Shown: positions 1 to 6,981 of the stretch, in pieces
Layout of the letters: the number at the start of each line of letters is the position of its first letter
Position numbering within the stretch: position 1 is the stretch's first letter
NCBI GenBank assembly: GCA_910578095.1
Contig: CAJTOZ010000002.1
Span: 78,851 to 142,850, forward strand
Source of the DNA: an uncultured Muribaculaceae bacterium
GTDB taxonomy: Bacteria; Bacteroidota; Bacteroidia; Bacteroidales; Muribaculaceae
Length of the DNA: 64,000 nucleotides
Direction of reading: 5' to 3'
Made by a program: the position numbers and the translations under genes
The notes under the pieces: model-generated
Seen by the model: only the letters and a program-made list of their open reading frames with translations
Databases searched by the model: none
What the model was told of the DNA's origin: nothing

Positions 1-478
1 AGAGCGTATCGACAGCATAGACTTCAAGATTGTTCACCACTGCTGCTTCGGTGGCGTTGGCCCGCGGAAGTATCATTCCCTTGAAACCTGCCGCACGCGC
101 AGCGATAGCCATGGGAAGCGCGCCGCGGATGGGCAGCACGGAACCGTCAAGCGACAGTTCGCCCATTATCATGTATCGGTCGAGCTCTGGCGCCTTTATT
201 TTTTCAGCACCAGCCATAACGGCCACTGCTATGGGGAGATCGTAGGCGGCTCCTTCCTTGCGCACATCGGCGGGAGAGAGATTGATAACCACATTATGGC
301 GCGGCAACTCTCGGCCGGAATTGAGCAGAGCGAGGCGCACCCGCTCCTGGCTCTCTTTCACGGCCGCATCGGGCAGGCCCACGATGCAGTACTGATAGCC
401 GCGCCCCACAGCCACTTCAACCGTGATGACTATCGCATCTATACCCTGCACGGCGGCGCCGTAGGTCTTGACCAACAT
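1..478 (-). CDS. YifB/ComM-family AAA+ (Mg-chelatase-like) protein, 5' part only
   Basis: The gene runs off the left edge, so only about the first 159 codons are present. The start ATG is the complement of 476-478. The product begins MLVKTYGAAVQGIDAI and continues with VGLPDAAVKESQERVR and NLSPADVRKEG, the hallmark N-terminal ChlI-like fold of the YifB/ComM family (known: ComM is a helicase promoting branch migration in natural transformation, other members are of unclear role). The AAA+ ATPase part and its Walker motifs would lie beyond base 1 and cannot be checked. It is codirectional with the TSCPD gene just upstream (18-bp gap), so it may share that transcript. Confidence 0.88.
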   Translation of the reverse strand, partial: MLVKTYGAAVQGIDAIVITVEVAVGRGYQYCIVGLPDAAVKESQERVRLALLNSGRELPRHNVVINLSPADVRKEGAAYDLPIAVAVMAGAEKIKAPELDRYMIMGELSLDGSVLPIRGALPMAIAARAAGFKGMILPRANATEAAVVNNLEVYAVDTL

Positions 479-496
479 GGTGAAAAAGCGGTTGCG

Positions 497-757
497 TTAG
501 CGAACGGCCTGAGCCATGGCCTCGGACAGCGCCGATGCCAGACGATCGGGACACGATGTGGGCTTGTTGCCACAGCGTATGCCTCTCAGACGTTTTACTA
601 CCTCGGATGCATCACAGCCTTCCACCAAAGCGCCGATACCTTGCAGATTGCCGTGACAACCGCCGGTGAAGCGCACGTTGTGTATGCGGTTTTCGTCATC
701 CAGATCAAATTCTATCAAGCGGCTGCATGTGCCTTGGGGAGCATATTCGTGGTGCAT
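497..757 (-). CDS. TSCPD domain protein (TIGR03905-like), 86 aa
   Basis: Small protein whose whole length matches the stand-alone TSCPD family: QGTCSRLIEF near the N-terminus, GGCHGN at 32-37, GALVEG, and the name-giving TSCPD at 67-71. Four cysteines (11, 34, 62, 69) could bind a metal; this is an inference. Function of the stand-alone family is unknown; the same domain is found at the end of some B12-dependent ribonucleotide reductases. I chose the ATG at 755-757 because family members begin a few residues before the GTCS motif; a longer frame upstream reads through the tRNA and is not credible. It lies 59 bp behind tRNA-Leu and is probably read from the same promoter. Confidence 0.82.
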   Translation of the reverse strand: MHHEYAPQGTCSRLIEFDLDDENRIHNVRFTGGCHGNLQGIGALVEGCDASEVVKRLRGIRCGNKPTSCPDRLASALSEAMAQAVR

Positions 758-816
758 AGCGGAAATGTGGTGATGAAACAAAAGCGCGCATGCCATACAG
801 GCACACGCGCGACAAG

Positions 817-900
817 TGCCCGAAGCGGGACTCGAACCCGCACAGCTGCAATAGCCAAGGGATTTTAAGTCCCTCGTGTCTACCATTCCACCATTCGGGC
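817..900 (-). tRNA. tRNA-Leu (anticodon UAA)
   Basis: Read on the minus strand it starts GCCCGAATGG and ends TTCGGGCA, giving a seven-pair acceptor stem. The anticodon arm is AGGGA-CTTAAAA-TCCCT, with UAA at loop positions 34-36, followed by a long variable arm and a T arm with GGTTCGAGTCC, as expected for a class II leucine tRNA. The 84 nt do not include CCA, which must be added after transcription. Confidence 0.96.
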
Positions 901-907
901 AGCAGCG

Positions 908-939
908 CAAAGTTAGCAATAATTTGCTTGCCGTGCAAA
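908..939 (-). promoter_or_regulatory. Promoter of tRNA-Leu
   Basis: On the minus strand TTTG (complement of 936-939) is followed after exactly 20 bp by TAACTTTG (complement of 908-915), a perfect match to the Bacteroidetes -33/-7 consensus, seven bases upstream of the tRNA. Confidence 0.8.
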
Positions 940-947
940 TGATTTTT

Positions 948-1169
948 TCATTGGTGCAGTATCCTGGCTGTCACCGGTGCTCCGAGCATATGTCCCAGAG
1001 TGGTGCTGGTGGGGTAGTACCAGACATAGGAGTCCCCGTCGGCAGCCGATATGAATGGCACGGCATACAACTCCAATGGAACCGGACCGCCTCCGGGTAC
1101 TGCTACGACAAAAGCCGCCGCAACAGCATCACGGCATGTCAGCGGGCGGCTTTTGATGTAAGTAGTCAA
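948..1169 (-). CDS. Doubtful 73-aa ORF directly behind the FKBP gene
   Basis: An open frame with a TTG start lies in the same frame as the FKBP gene, just after its TAA stop, and codes for a protein ending LGHMLGAPVTARILHQ. I do not recognise it. Its first third overlaps a terminator-like hairpin (1110-1154), which argues that transcription often stops inside it. It could be a small independent gene, an eroded C-terminal extension of the FKBP protein, or chance. No ATG is available at a sensible place and no ribosome-binding site is evident. Confidence 0.2.
   Translation of the reverse strand: MTTYIKSRPLTCRDAVAAAFVVAVPGGGPVPLELYAVPFISAADGDSYVWYYPTSTTLGHMLGAPVTARILHQ
1110..1154 (-). terminator. 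Hairpin terminator behind the FKBP gene
   Basis: AAAAGCCGCC (1110-1119) and GGCGGCTTTT (1145-1154) form a 10-bp stem flanked by A and T runs, so it can act on both strands. It sits 25-70 bp after the FKBP stop codon and probably ends the glyQS-lemA-FKBP transcript. Confidence 0.55.
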
Positions 1170-1178
1170 TGCGTTTTT

Positions 1179-1736
1179 TTATGGTTTCTCGTAGGCGTAG
1201 ATGTCGACAAGGCGGACATTGAAGCGGAGAGCCGAATAAGGTTTTATGAGATCACTGAGATAAGACTCTCCGTAGGCCATAGCATACGGACAAATGATTT
1301 CCGCACTGTCGCCCACATGTAGTGTTTCAAAAGCGGCAGTCCAGCCATCGATCACCTCATTGAGCTTGAACCGCATTATCGCAGGACCGTATACAGTCTG
1401 GTTAAGCGACGAATCAAAACGCTCGCCCTCGCAGTTGAAACCCTGATATATCACATCGATGGTACTTGTGGAAAGCGGGCGCAGATTCTGCGTGTTGGGA
1501 GTTCCGAAACGGTGTACGAGCACGTATGTGCCGTCGTACCATGATGGAGTGATCACCTCATAATATGGCGTGCCGTCGGGGTTTGTCCGTGCCTGCTGCT
1601 CCTCAAGCCACTTGGTGTTGGTGTTGCGCCAGTCGGCGTACTGTTCCCAAGTGGTGGTGTACTCATCGTCGGCGCAAGATGATGCTCCGAAAGCAAGGGC
1701 GGCTGCGGCAAAAGCGAAAAACAGTATTTTCTTCAT
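1179..1736 (-). CDS. FKBP-type peptidyl-prolyl isomerase, lipoprotein
   Basis: The 185-aa product has a lipoprotein signal (MKKILFFAF, then a lipobox ending in Cys21). The C-terminal half (about residues 75-182) has FKBP features: VIYQGF, FDSS, a VIDGWTAAFETLHVGD stretch like the conserved VIxGWxxGLxxMxxG segment, a PYAMAYGES element, and LRFNVRLVDI at the end. It is expected to catalyse proline isomerisation on periplasmic or outer-membrane proteins. The first 55 residues after the signal are specific to Bacteroidetes lipoproteins of this type. It starts 3 bp after the lemA stop and so is translated from the same mRNA. Activity is not certain, because several active-site aromatic residues cannot be assigned by eye. 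Confidence 0.85.
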   Translation of the reverse strand: MKKILFFAFAAAALAFGASSCADDEYTTTWEQYADWRNTNTKWLEEQQARTNPDGTPYYEVITPSWYDGTYVLVHRFGTPNTQNLRPLSTSTIDVIYQGFNCEGERFDSSLNQTVYGPAIMRFKLNEVIDGWTAAFETLHVGDSAEIICPYAMAYGESYLSDLIKPYSALRFNVRLVDIYAYEKP

Positions 1737-1739
1737 CTT

Positions 1740-2354
1740 TTAAAACTGTACTTTGGGAGCCGATTGCGCGGCAGCCTCGGCCTGGAATTGTGGCTTGGCC
1801 TGGAATCCGAAGAGACCGGCGATGATATTGCGCGGGAAACGGCGGAGCGACACGTTGTAGTCTTTGACCACTTCCGTGTAGCGGCCGCGCTCGGTGGCGA
1901 TACGGTTTTCGGTTCCTTCAAGCTGCGTCTGCAGATTCATGAAATTCGTGTTGGCTTTCAGATCGGGATAAGCCTCGTGCACAGCATTGACATAGATGCT
2001 GAGGGCACGGTTGAGCGAGCTTTGGGCAGCGTTGTAGCTGTCGAAAGCGGCTGTATTGCCGGCGCCGACGGTGCGCTGCAGGCTGTCGGCCTGATTATAG
2101 GCATCGGTCAGTCCCGCGCGGGCACGGGTCACGCTTTCAAGCGTATTACTTTCGTGGGCGGCATAGCCCTTTACTGTCTCCACAAGGTTGGGGATAAGGT
2201 CGAGGCGGCGCTGATATTGCACTTCCACCTTCGCCCATGCGGCGTCCACTTCCTGTTCGAGAGTGACGAGGCTATTGTAGGTGCTGCAGCCACCACCGAG
2301 GACGGCTGCGAGAATCACCACTACAACACCGATAAGGATTGTATTCTTTTTCAT
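1740..2354 (-). CDS. lemA: LemA family protein
   Basis: The 204-aa protein matches LemA along its length: an N-terminal hydrophobic segment (residues 6-22), then YNSLVTLEQEVDAAWAKVEV, QRRLDLIPNLVETVKGYA and long helices that make the LemA coiled bundle, with NFMNLQTQLEGTENRIA at 138-154 and a hydrophobic PRNIIAGLFGF element. Known family: membrane-anchored alpha-helical protein of uncertain role. The N-terminus also resembles a lipobox (LGGGC at 19-23), so lipid anchoring instead of a membrane helix is possible. It lies between glyQS (15-bp gap) and the FKBP gene (3-bp gap) in one operon. Confidence 0.93.
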   Translation of the reverse strand: MKKNTILIGVVVVILAAVLGGGCSTYNSLVTLEQEVDAAWAKVEVQYQRRLDLIPNLVETVKGYAAHESNTLESVTRARAGLTDAYNQADSLQRTVGAGNTAAFDSYNAAQSSLNRALSIYVNAVHEAYPDLKANTNFMNLQTQLEGTENRIATERGRYTEVVKDYNVSLRRFPRNIIAGLFGFQAKPQFQAEAAAQSAPKVQF

Positions 2355-2369
2355 TTAAATATGTGGATT

Positions 2370-3914
2370 TTACCCCAGCTTGCGCAGGAGAGAGTTGAGA
2401 CTTACACGGTCGTGGATGAGGCGGTGCAGGTCGGCGATGGCTACGCGCTGCTGCTGCATGCTGTCGCGCTCGCGCAGCGTTACGGTGCCGTCTTCAAGCG
2501 TCTGGTGGTCCACCGTGATACAGAATGGCGTACCGATGGCATCCTGGCGGCGGTAGCGCTTGCCGATGCTGTCCTTTTCGTCGTAGTGGGTGGAGAAATC
2601 AAACTTGAGGTCGTTGACGATCTCACGGGCCTTTTCAGGCAGGCCATCTTTCTTGACCAGAGGCATCACGGCGCACTTCACGGGAGCGAGAGTCTCGGGC
2701 AGATGCAGCACCACGCGGGTGTCGCCGCCCTCGAGTTTCTGCTCTTCGTAGCTGGAGCAGAGCACGCTCAGGAACATGCGGTCCACACCTATCGAGGTCT
2801 CGATCACATAGGGCGTATAGCTTTCGTTGCGCTCGGGATCGAAATACTGGATTTTCTTGCCGGAGAATTTCTCGTGCTGCGAGAGGTCGAAGTTGGTGCG
2901 TGAGTGGATACCTTCCACTTCCTTGAAGCCGAAAGGCATCTGGAACTCGATGTCGGTGGCGGCGTTGGCATAGTGGGCCAGTTTCTCGTGGTCGTGGTAG
3001 CGATATTTCTCATCGCCGAGGCCGAGAGCCTTGTGCCAGCGCAGGCGCTGCTCCTTCCAATAGGCGAAATACTCCATCTCGCGACCGGGCTGCACGAAGA
3101 ATTGCATCTCCATCTGCTCGAACTCGCGCATGCGGAAGATGAACTGACGGGCCACGATCTCGTTGCGGAAAGCCTTGCCTATCTGCGCGATGCCGAACGG
3201 CAGACGCATGCGTCCTGTTTTCTGCACGTTGAGATAGTTGACAAATATGCCCTGGGCGGTTTCGGGACGGAGATACACCGTCATGGCGCCGTCGGCTGTG
3301 GAACCCATCTCGGTCTTGAACATGAGATTGAACTGGCGCACTTCCGTCCAGTTGCGCGTGCCGCTGATGGGACATACAATCTCCTCATCAACTATAATCT
3401 GGCGAAGTTCGTCAAGATTATTGGCGTTCATAGCTTCAGCAAAACGCTCGTGCAGCGCGTTGCGCTTGGCGGCGATTTCTGCCACGCGTCCGTTGGTCTG
3501 CAGGAACATGGCTTCGTCAAAACTGTCGCCGAAGCGCTTGCGGGCCTTGGCCACCTCCTTGTTTATCTTCTCATCGTATTTGGCTATCTGCTCCTCGATG
3601 AGCACGTCCGCACGGTAGCGCTTCTTGCTATCGCGGTTGTCGATAAGGGGATCGTTGAAAGCATCCACATGTCCCGAAGCTTTCCAGATGGTCGGGTGCA
3701 TGAAGATGGCGGAATCTATGCCCACAATGTTTTCGTGGAGCAGCGTCATGGCTTCCCACCAATAGCGCTTGATATTGTTTTTGAGTTCTACGCCATTCTG
3801 GCCGTAGTCGTACACGGCCGACAGGCCGTCATATATTTCAGAACTTTGAAAGACAAAACCGTATTCCTTGGCATGGGAAACGATTTTTTTGAACACGTCG
3901 TCTTGCTGTGCCAT
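2370..3914 (-). CDS. glyQS: Glycine--tRNA ligase, homodimeric type
   Basis: Charges tRNA-Gly with glycine in the cytoplasm. The 514-aa sequence is a class II synthetase of the eukaryote/archaea-like homodimer type used by Bacteroidetes: motif 1 region WKASGHVDAFNDP (77-89), YLRPETAQGIF (214-224), motif 2 with FRNE (249-252), motif 3 GVDRM (376-380), and a C-terminal anticodon-binding domain from about 400 containing PVKCAVMPLV and IGKRYRRQD. It heads a minus-strand operon with lemA and the FKBP gene. A -7 box is present 29 bp upstream. Nothing is missing or unusual. Confidence 0.98.
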   Translation of the reverse strand: MAQQDDVFKKIVSHAKEYGFVFQSSEIYDGLSAVYDYGQNGVELKNNIKRYWWEAMTLLHENIVGIDSAIFMHPTIWKASGHVDAFNDPLIDNRDSKKRYRADVLIEEQIAKYDEKINKEVAKARKRFGDSFDEAMFLQTNGRVAEIAAKRNALHERFAEAMNANNLDELRQIIVDEEIVCPISGTRNWTEVRQFNLMFKTEMGSTADGAMTVYLRPETAQGIFVNYLNVQKTGRMRLPFGIAQIGKAFRNEIVARQFIFRMREFEQMEMQFFVQPGREMEYFAYWKEQRLRWHKALGLGDEKYRYHDHEKLAHYANAATDIEFQMPFGFKEVEGIHSRTNFDLSQHEKFSGKKIQYFDPERNESYTPYVIETSIGVDRMFLSVLCSSYEEQKLEGGDTRVVLHLPETLAPVKCAVMPLVKKDGLPEKAREIVNDLKFDFSTHYDEKDSIGKRYRRQDAIGTPFCITVDHQTLEDGTVTLRERDSMQQQRVAIADLHRLIHDRVSLNSLLRKLG

Positions 3915-3943
3915 ATTTCGTGATTAGTAGTATTTACAAAGCG

Positions 3944-3951
3944 CAAAGGTA
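3944..3951 (-). promoter_or_regulatory. -7 box for glyQS
   Basis: TACCTTTG on the minus strand matches TAnnTTTG. No clear TTTG is seen 20 bp further upstream. Confidence 0.55.
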
Positions 3952-4021
3952 GTAATTTTTTGGCAGAGAGCCTTTAAAAAATAATGTTAATTCGATTTTT
4001 CGGGAAATATAGGCTGCAAAA

Positions 4022-4053
4022 TTTGGCTGCGTGCCAAAAAAACACTAAATTTG
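4022..4053 (+). promoter_or_regulatory. Promoter of rpmE2
   Basis: TTTG (4022-4025), 20 bp, TAAATTTG (4046-4053): full Bacteroidetes consensus. It leaves an untranslated leader of about 70 nt before the bL31 start. Confidence 0.8.
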
Positions 4054-4128
4054 CAGGCCATTACGAATAAACGCGCCTTACCAGCGCCTCGTTCATCCGT
4101 CAATCCGATAAAAAATCAAACTACAGAT

Positions 4129-4383
4129 ATGAAAAAAGACATTCATCCCTCCAACTACCGCGAAGTTGTGTTCAAAGATATGTCGAACGAAGAAATCTTC
4201 ATCACCCGCTCGACTGTAGCCAGCCGTGAGACCATCACCGTTGACGGTGTTGAGTATCCTCTGGTAAAGCTTGAAATCACCAGCGCTTCGCACCCCTTCT
4301 TCACCGGCAAGCAGAAACTCGTCGATACCGCTGGCCGCGTGGACAAGTTCATGAGCCGCTACGGCAACCGCAACAAAAAGTAA
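4129..4383 (+). CDS. rpmE2: 50S ribosomal protein bL31, type B
   Basis: The 84-aa ribosomal protein begins MKKDIHPSNYREVVFKD and contains SHPFFTGKQKLVDTAGRVDKF, diagnostic of bL31. It lacks the CxxC pair of the zinc-binding form, so it is the zinc-independent type B, common as the only copy in Bacteroidetes. A longer reading frame starts at 4051, but the ATG at 4129 gives the family N-terminus and the upstream part lies downstream of the promoter as leader. A strong hairpin terminator follows 24 bp after the stop. Confidence 0.97.
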   Translation: MKKDIHPSNYREVVFKDMSNEEIFITRSTVASRETITVDGVEYPLVKLEITSASHPFFTGKQKLVDTAGRVDKFMSRYGNRNKK

Positions 4384-4406
4384 GCAACACACTGCTTCCA
4401 CACATT

Positions 4407-4442
4407 AAGCGCCGCCTACGGATCTCTATCCGGGCGGCGCTT
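4407..4442 (+). terminator. Terminator of rpmE2
   Basis: AAGCGCCGCC (4407-4416) pairs perfectly with GGCGGCGCTT (4433-4442). A short T-rich tail (TTGCCATTTT) follows. Confidence 0.7.
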
Positions 4443-4460
4443 GCCATTTTCACCGAACGC

Positions 4461-5123
4461 ATGAACCGCGCCACCTTATTATCGCTGATCGCACTGGCCA
4501 CAGCCCTCATCTCCACCGCCGGAAATGCCAAAGACGATGTCTTTGAATTCTCACACAACAGGATAGCATTCAACGGCCTGCTCACATCATCCGACTCCTA
4601 CACTCTGGAAGCCACTTACCACTATATGTTCAACCACTACATAGGCGCCGGCGGAGGTATCGGCTACTGGCAGGTGTACTACGAGGACGGCCGTGCCTCT
4701 GGAAATGGGTGGGAAATAGACAGCGACGACAACAAGCCATCGAATCTATACCTGCGCCCATCGCTGGTGCTGAAATCTCCGGCCATCAGAATAAAATCCG
4801 TGAACATAGGGCTTTTTGCCGAGCCCGGCCTCATGATGGGCATTCCTTATAAAAGAGTGTGCATAAACAGAATCCAAAATTGGACGGTATCGGGGTATGA
4901 CTATATCAGCACCGGCAAAGGCCAGTGGCTCTCTTTCGACCTTAGAGCCGGCGTATACGCAAACGCCGGGCCATGTGGCTTCAGCATCGGCTACATGATG
5001 TCCAACCTCGATGTCTACAGCCAATACCGGAAGCTGAGCTACGATGGACACACGTTCGGCGAATTCTATCCCAAAAGACCTTTCATGCAGGGCGCCTACC
5101 TCGCCCTGTCCTATTACTTCTGA
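4461..5123 (+). CDS. Outer-membrane beta-barrel protein, unknown function
   Basis: The 220-aa protein has a Sec signal peptide (MNRATLLSLIALATALISTAGNA, cleavage likely near residue 23). The mature part alternates polar and hydrophobic residues with many aromatic girdle residues (for example YHYMFNHYIGAGGGIGYWQVYY) and ends LALSYYF with a terminal Phe, the usual signal for outer-membrane insertion. Its size fits an 8-strand barrel. I do not recognise a specific family. It starts 77 bp after bL31, beyond the terminator, and has no obvious functional partner nearby. Confidence 0.75.
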   Translation: MNRATLLSLIALATALISTAGNAKDDVFEFSHNRIAFNGLLTSSDSYTLEATYHYMFNHYIGAGGGIGYWQVYYEDGRASGNGWEIDSDDNKPSNLYLRPSLVLKSPAIRIKSVNIGLFAEPGLMMGIPYKRVCINRIQNWTVSGYDYISTGKGQWLSFDLRAGVYANAGPCGFSIGYMMSNLDVYSQYRKLSYDGHTFGEFYPKRPFMQGAYLALSYYF

Positions 5124-5140
5124 GCCCGCATCCATACACA

Positions 5141-5185
5141 GCGGGAAGCTGCCGCGCAACGCATCGTTGCCGTACAGCCTCCCGC
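5141..5185. terminator. Bidirectional terminator between convergent genes
   Basis: Nested inverted repeats GCGGGA/TCCCGC, GCTG/CAGC and GCAACG/CGTTGC around a CAT loop form one long stem between the barrel gene (plus) and the DUF1015 gene (minus). TTTTATCG follows on the plus strand. Confidence 0.5.
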
Positions 5186-5206
5186 CGCATTTTATCGTAT
5201 ATTACC

Positions 5207-6451
5207 TCAGTCGAGCTTGTGTATCACAAGACCCGAACGCAGCTTAGGTTCGAACCACGTGGTCTTTGGCGGCATGATGTTGCCGGTGTCGGCTATACGC
5301 ATCAGCTGCTCCATCGACACGGGGAACAACGCGAAGGCCACAGCCATCTCACCGCTGTCCACGCGGCGTTTCAGTTCTTCGAGGCCTCGGATGCCGCCCA
5401 CAAAGTCGATGCGCTTGTCGCTGCGCAGATCGGTGATACCGAGGATGTCGCGCAGTATGAGATCGCTCGACACGGTGACATCAAGCGAGCCTATGGGATC
5501 GCTGTCATCATACGTGCCGGGGCGCGCCGTGAGCGAATACCACCGGTCCTCCAGATACATGGAGAAATTATGCAGACGCTCAGGCTGATACGGCACGGTG
5601 CCCATGTCGTGCAACTCGAAATTATATTGCAGCTTCTCCAGAAACTCCTCTGGCGAGAGGCCGTTGAGATCCTTGACCACACGGTTGTAGTCGATGATCT
5701 TAAGATGCGAGGCCGGGAATGCCACTGCGAGGAAATAGTTGTACTCCTCATCGCCACGGTGTGAAGGGTTCAGGCGCGCCTTTTCGTTGCCGACAAGAGC
5801 GGCAGCCGCTGTGCGGTGATGACCGTCGGCTATGTACAGCTCGGGGATTTTGTCGAAAGCGTCGGTGATTGCCGCGATGGTAGCATCATCGTCCACCACC
5901 CAGAAAGTGTGGCCGAAGCCATCGGCAGCCACGAAATCATATTCCGGTTCCCCGGCCGTCACGCGTGCTATGATCTCGTCGAGCGCCTTGTTGTCCGGAA
6001 AGGCAAAAAACACCGGCTCGATATTGGCGTTCTGCACACGCACATGCTTCATGCGGTCTTCCTCCTTGTCGCGGCGCGTGAGCTCATGTTTCTTGATGCG
6101 GCCTTCCATATAGTCGTCCACATTTGCTGCCACAACGATACCGTATTGCGTGCGCCCGTCCATAGTCTGGGCATATATATAATAATGTTCCTTGTCGTCC
6201 TGCACAAGCCAACCCTCACGCTGAAACGCATCGAAATTGGCCACAGCACGGTCGTAAACCTCCGGAGCATGCTCATCCTGACCGGGAGCAAAATCAATCT
6301 CAGGTTTGATGATGTGATACAGTGACTTGGGGTTGCCCTGAGCTTCGGCGCGCGCCTCCTCGCTGTTGAGCACATCATAGGGACGCGAAGCCACCTCGGC
6401 CACGAATTCTTTGGGAGGGCGAACTCCTCTGAAAGGTTTAACTTTTGCCAT
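5207..6451 (-). CDS. DUF1015 family protein
   Basis: The 414-aa product starts MAKVKPFRGVRPP and includes the family's conserved stretches SRPYDVLNSEEAR (residues 22-34), NPKSLYHIIKPEID, YYIYAQ, GRIKKHELTRRDKEEDRMKH (117-136), YIADGHHRTAAA (237-248) and DFVGGIRG (350-357). DUF1015 proteins are cytoplasmic and widespread in Bacteroidetes. In many genomes they sit beside serine biosynthesis genes, but no such gene is in view here, so I assign no reaction. The His-rich ADGHHRT motif looks like an active site. The gene has its own promoter facing away from the plus-strand promoter at 6570. Confidence 0.9.
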   Translation of the reverse strand: MAKVKPFRGVRPPKEFVAEVASRPYDVLNSEEARAEAQGNPKSLYHIIKPEIDFAPGQDEHAPEVYDRAVANFDAFQREGWLVQDDKEHYYIYAQTMDGRTQYGIVVAANVDDYMEGRIKKHELTRRDKEEDRMKHVRVQNANIEPVFFAFPDNKALDEIIARVTAGEPEYDFVAADGFGHTFWVVDDDATIAAITDAFDKIPELYIADGHHRTAAAALVGNEKARLNPSHRGDEEYNYFLAVAFPASHLKIIDYNRVVKDLNGLSPEEFLEKLQYNFELHDMGTVPYQPERLHNFSMYLEDRWYSLTARPGTYDDSDPIGSLDVTVSSDLILRDILGITDLRSDKRIDFVGGIRGLEELKRRVDSGEMAVAFALFPVSMEQLMRIADTGNIMPPKTTWFEPKLRSGLVIHKLD

Positions 6452-6531
6452 GGATTATAAAAATTTTGGTTAGATTTTAGGTAGTAACAACCGAAAAGCG
6501 TTTTAGGGTCGGCCGCCAGGGCAAATTTAAC

Positions 6532-6539
6532 CACAAAAG
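6532..6539 (-). promoter_or_regulatory. -7 box for the DUF1015 gene
   Basis: TAAATTTG on the minus strand. The -33 position reads GTTG after a 20-bp spacer. It lies back to back with the plus-strand promoter at 6570-6601. Confidence 0.6.
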
Positions 6540-6569
6540 GCGAACCGCGCAACAAAATAACGACATATA

Positions 6570-6601
6570 TTTGCGCATCCGTGATATAATTATTAAATTT
6601 G
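6570..6601 (+). promoter_or_regulatory. Consensus promoter for a structured transcript
   Basis: TTTG (6570-6573), 20 bp, TAAATTTG (6594-6601) is a full consensus. Transcription should begin near 6605-6609, about 375 bp before the next plus-strand start codon, so the transcript has either a very long leader or is a separate RNA. Confidence 0.75.
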
Positions 6602-6604
6602 CCA

Positions 6605-6900
6605 AGCAGACCGCCATGCAGAAGCCCGGTTGCGGGTTATGAAAGGTGGGTTGCAACATAATATGAAAAGCGTTTATCGACGCTCTTTCTTGACAAGCGG
6701 AAATCTGGTAAATTTCAATCACAGTCAAGAGAGCGGCAGCGGTAGATGCCTTGTGGATATGTATATATTCATCGACACCCGGATGGTTGCGAGCAACCGT
6801 CCGGAGCCGTCGACTGTACATATCGGCGTAAGGCTTCTGCGTTGCTCGTTCGGCTGTGATGGGCATACCAGAGCCTCCGCTTGAAGAACGGGCAACAGAT
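6605..6900 (+). ncRNA. Candidate structured RNA or long leader, unknown class
   Basis: No convincing coding frame exists between the divergent genes (6452-6981). Downstream of the consensus promoter, the plus strand can form three helices: H1, 6681-6694 with 6724-6735 (CGCTCT..CTTGAC pairs GTCAAGAGAGCG), capped by GAAAT/ATTTC; H2, a long rod from 6736 to 6845 built of GCAGCG/CGTTGC, GCCTT/AAGGC, GATATGTA/TACATATC, TCGAC/GTCGA, CCGGA/TCCGG and GGTTG/CAACC; H3, 6852-6875 (GGCT/AGCC). Several H2 pairs are G-U on the plus strand but would be A-C mismatches on the minus strand, which supports plus-strand transcription. Signature sequences of tmRNA, RNase P RNA and SRP RNA are absent. The 3' end is uncertain; it may continue into the acetyltransferase mRNA. 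Confidence 0.4.
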
Positions 6901-6981
6901 ACGGATCCTTGCGCCTTTTCTTTTTCCCCACCCCACAAGCGGAAGCAACGAGGAGGAACCACTGCCCGCACACACATAGTT

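Noticed and set aside
497..919. 140-aa version of the TSCPD protein
   Set aside because: Its N-terminal 54 residues are translated from tRNA-Leu sequence and the gap behind it.
6605..6900. Assigning the structured region to tmRNA, RNase P RNA, SRP RNA or 6S RNA
   Set aside because: No tRNA-like end or tag frame, no GAGGAAAGTCC-type element, no SRP tetraloop consensus; the 6S-like rod lacks a closing stem of the two transcript ends.
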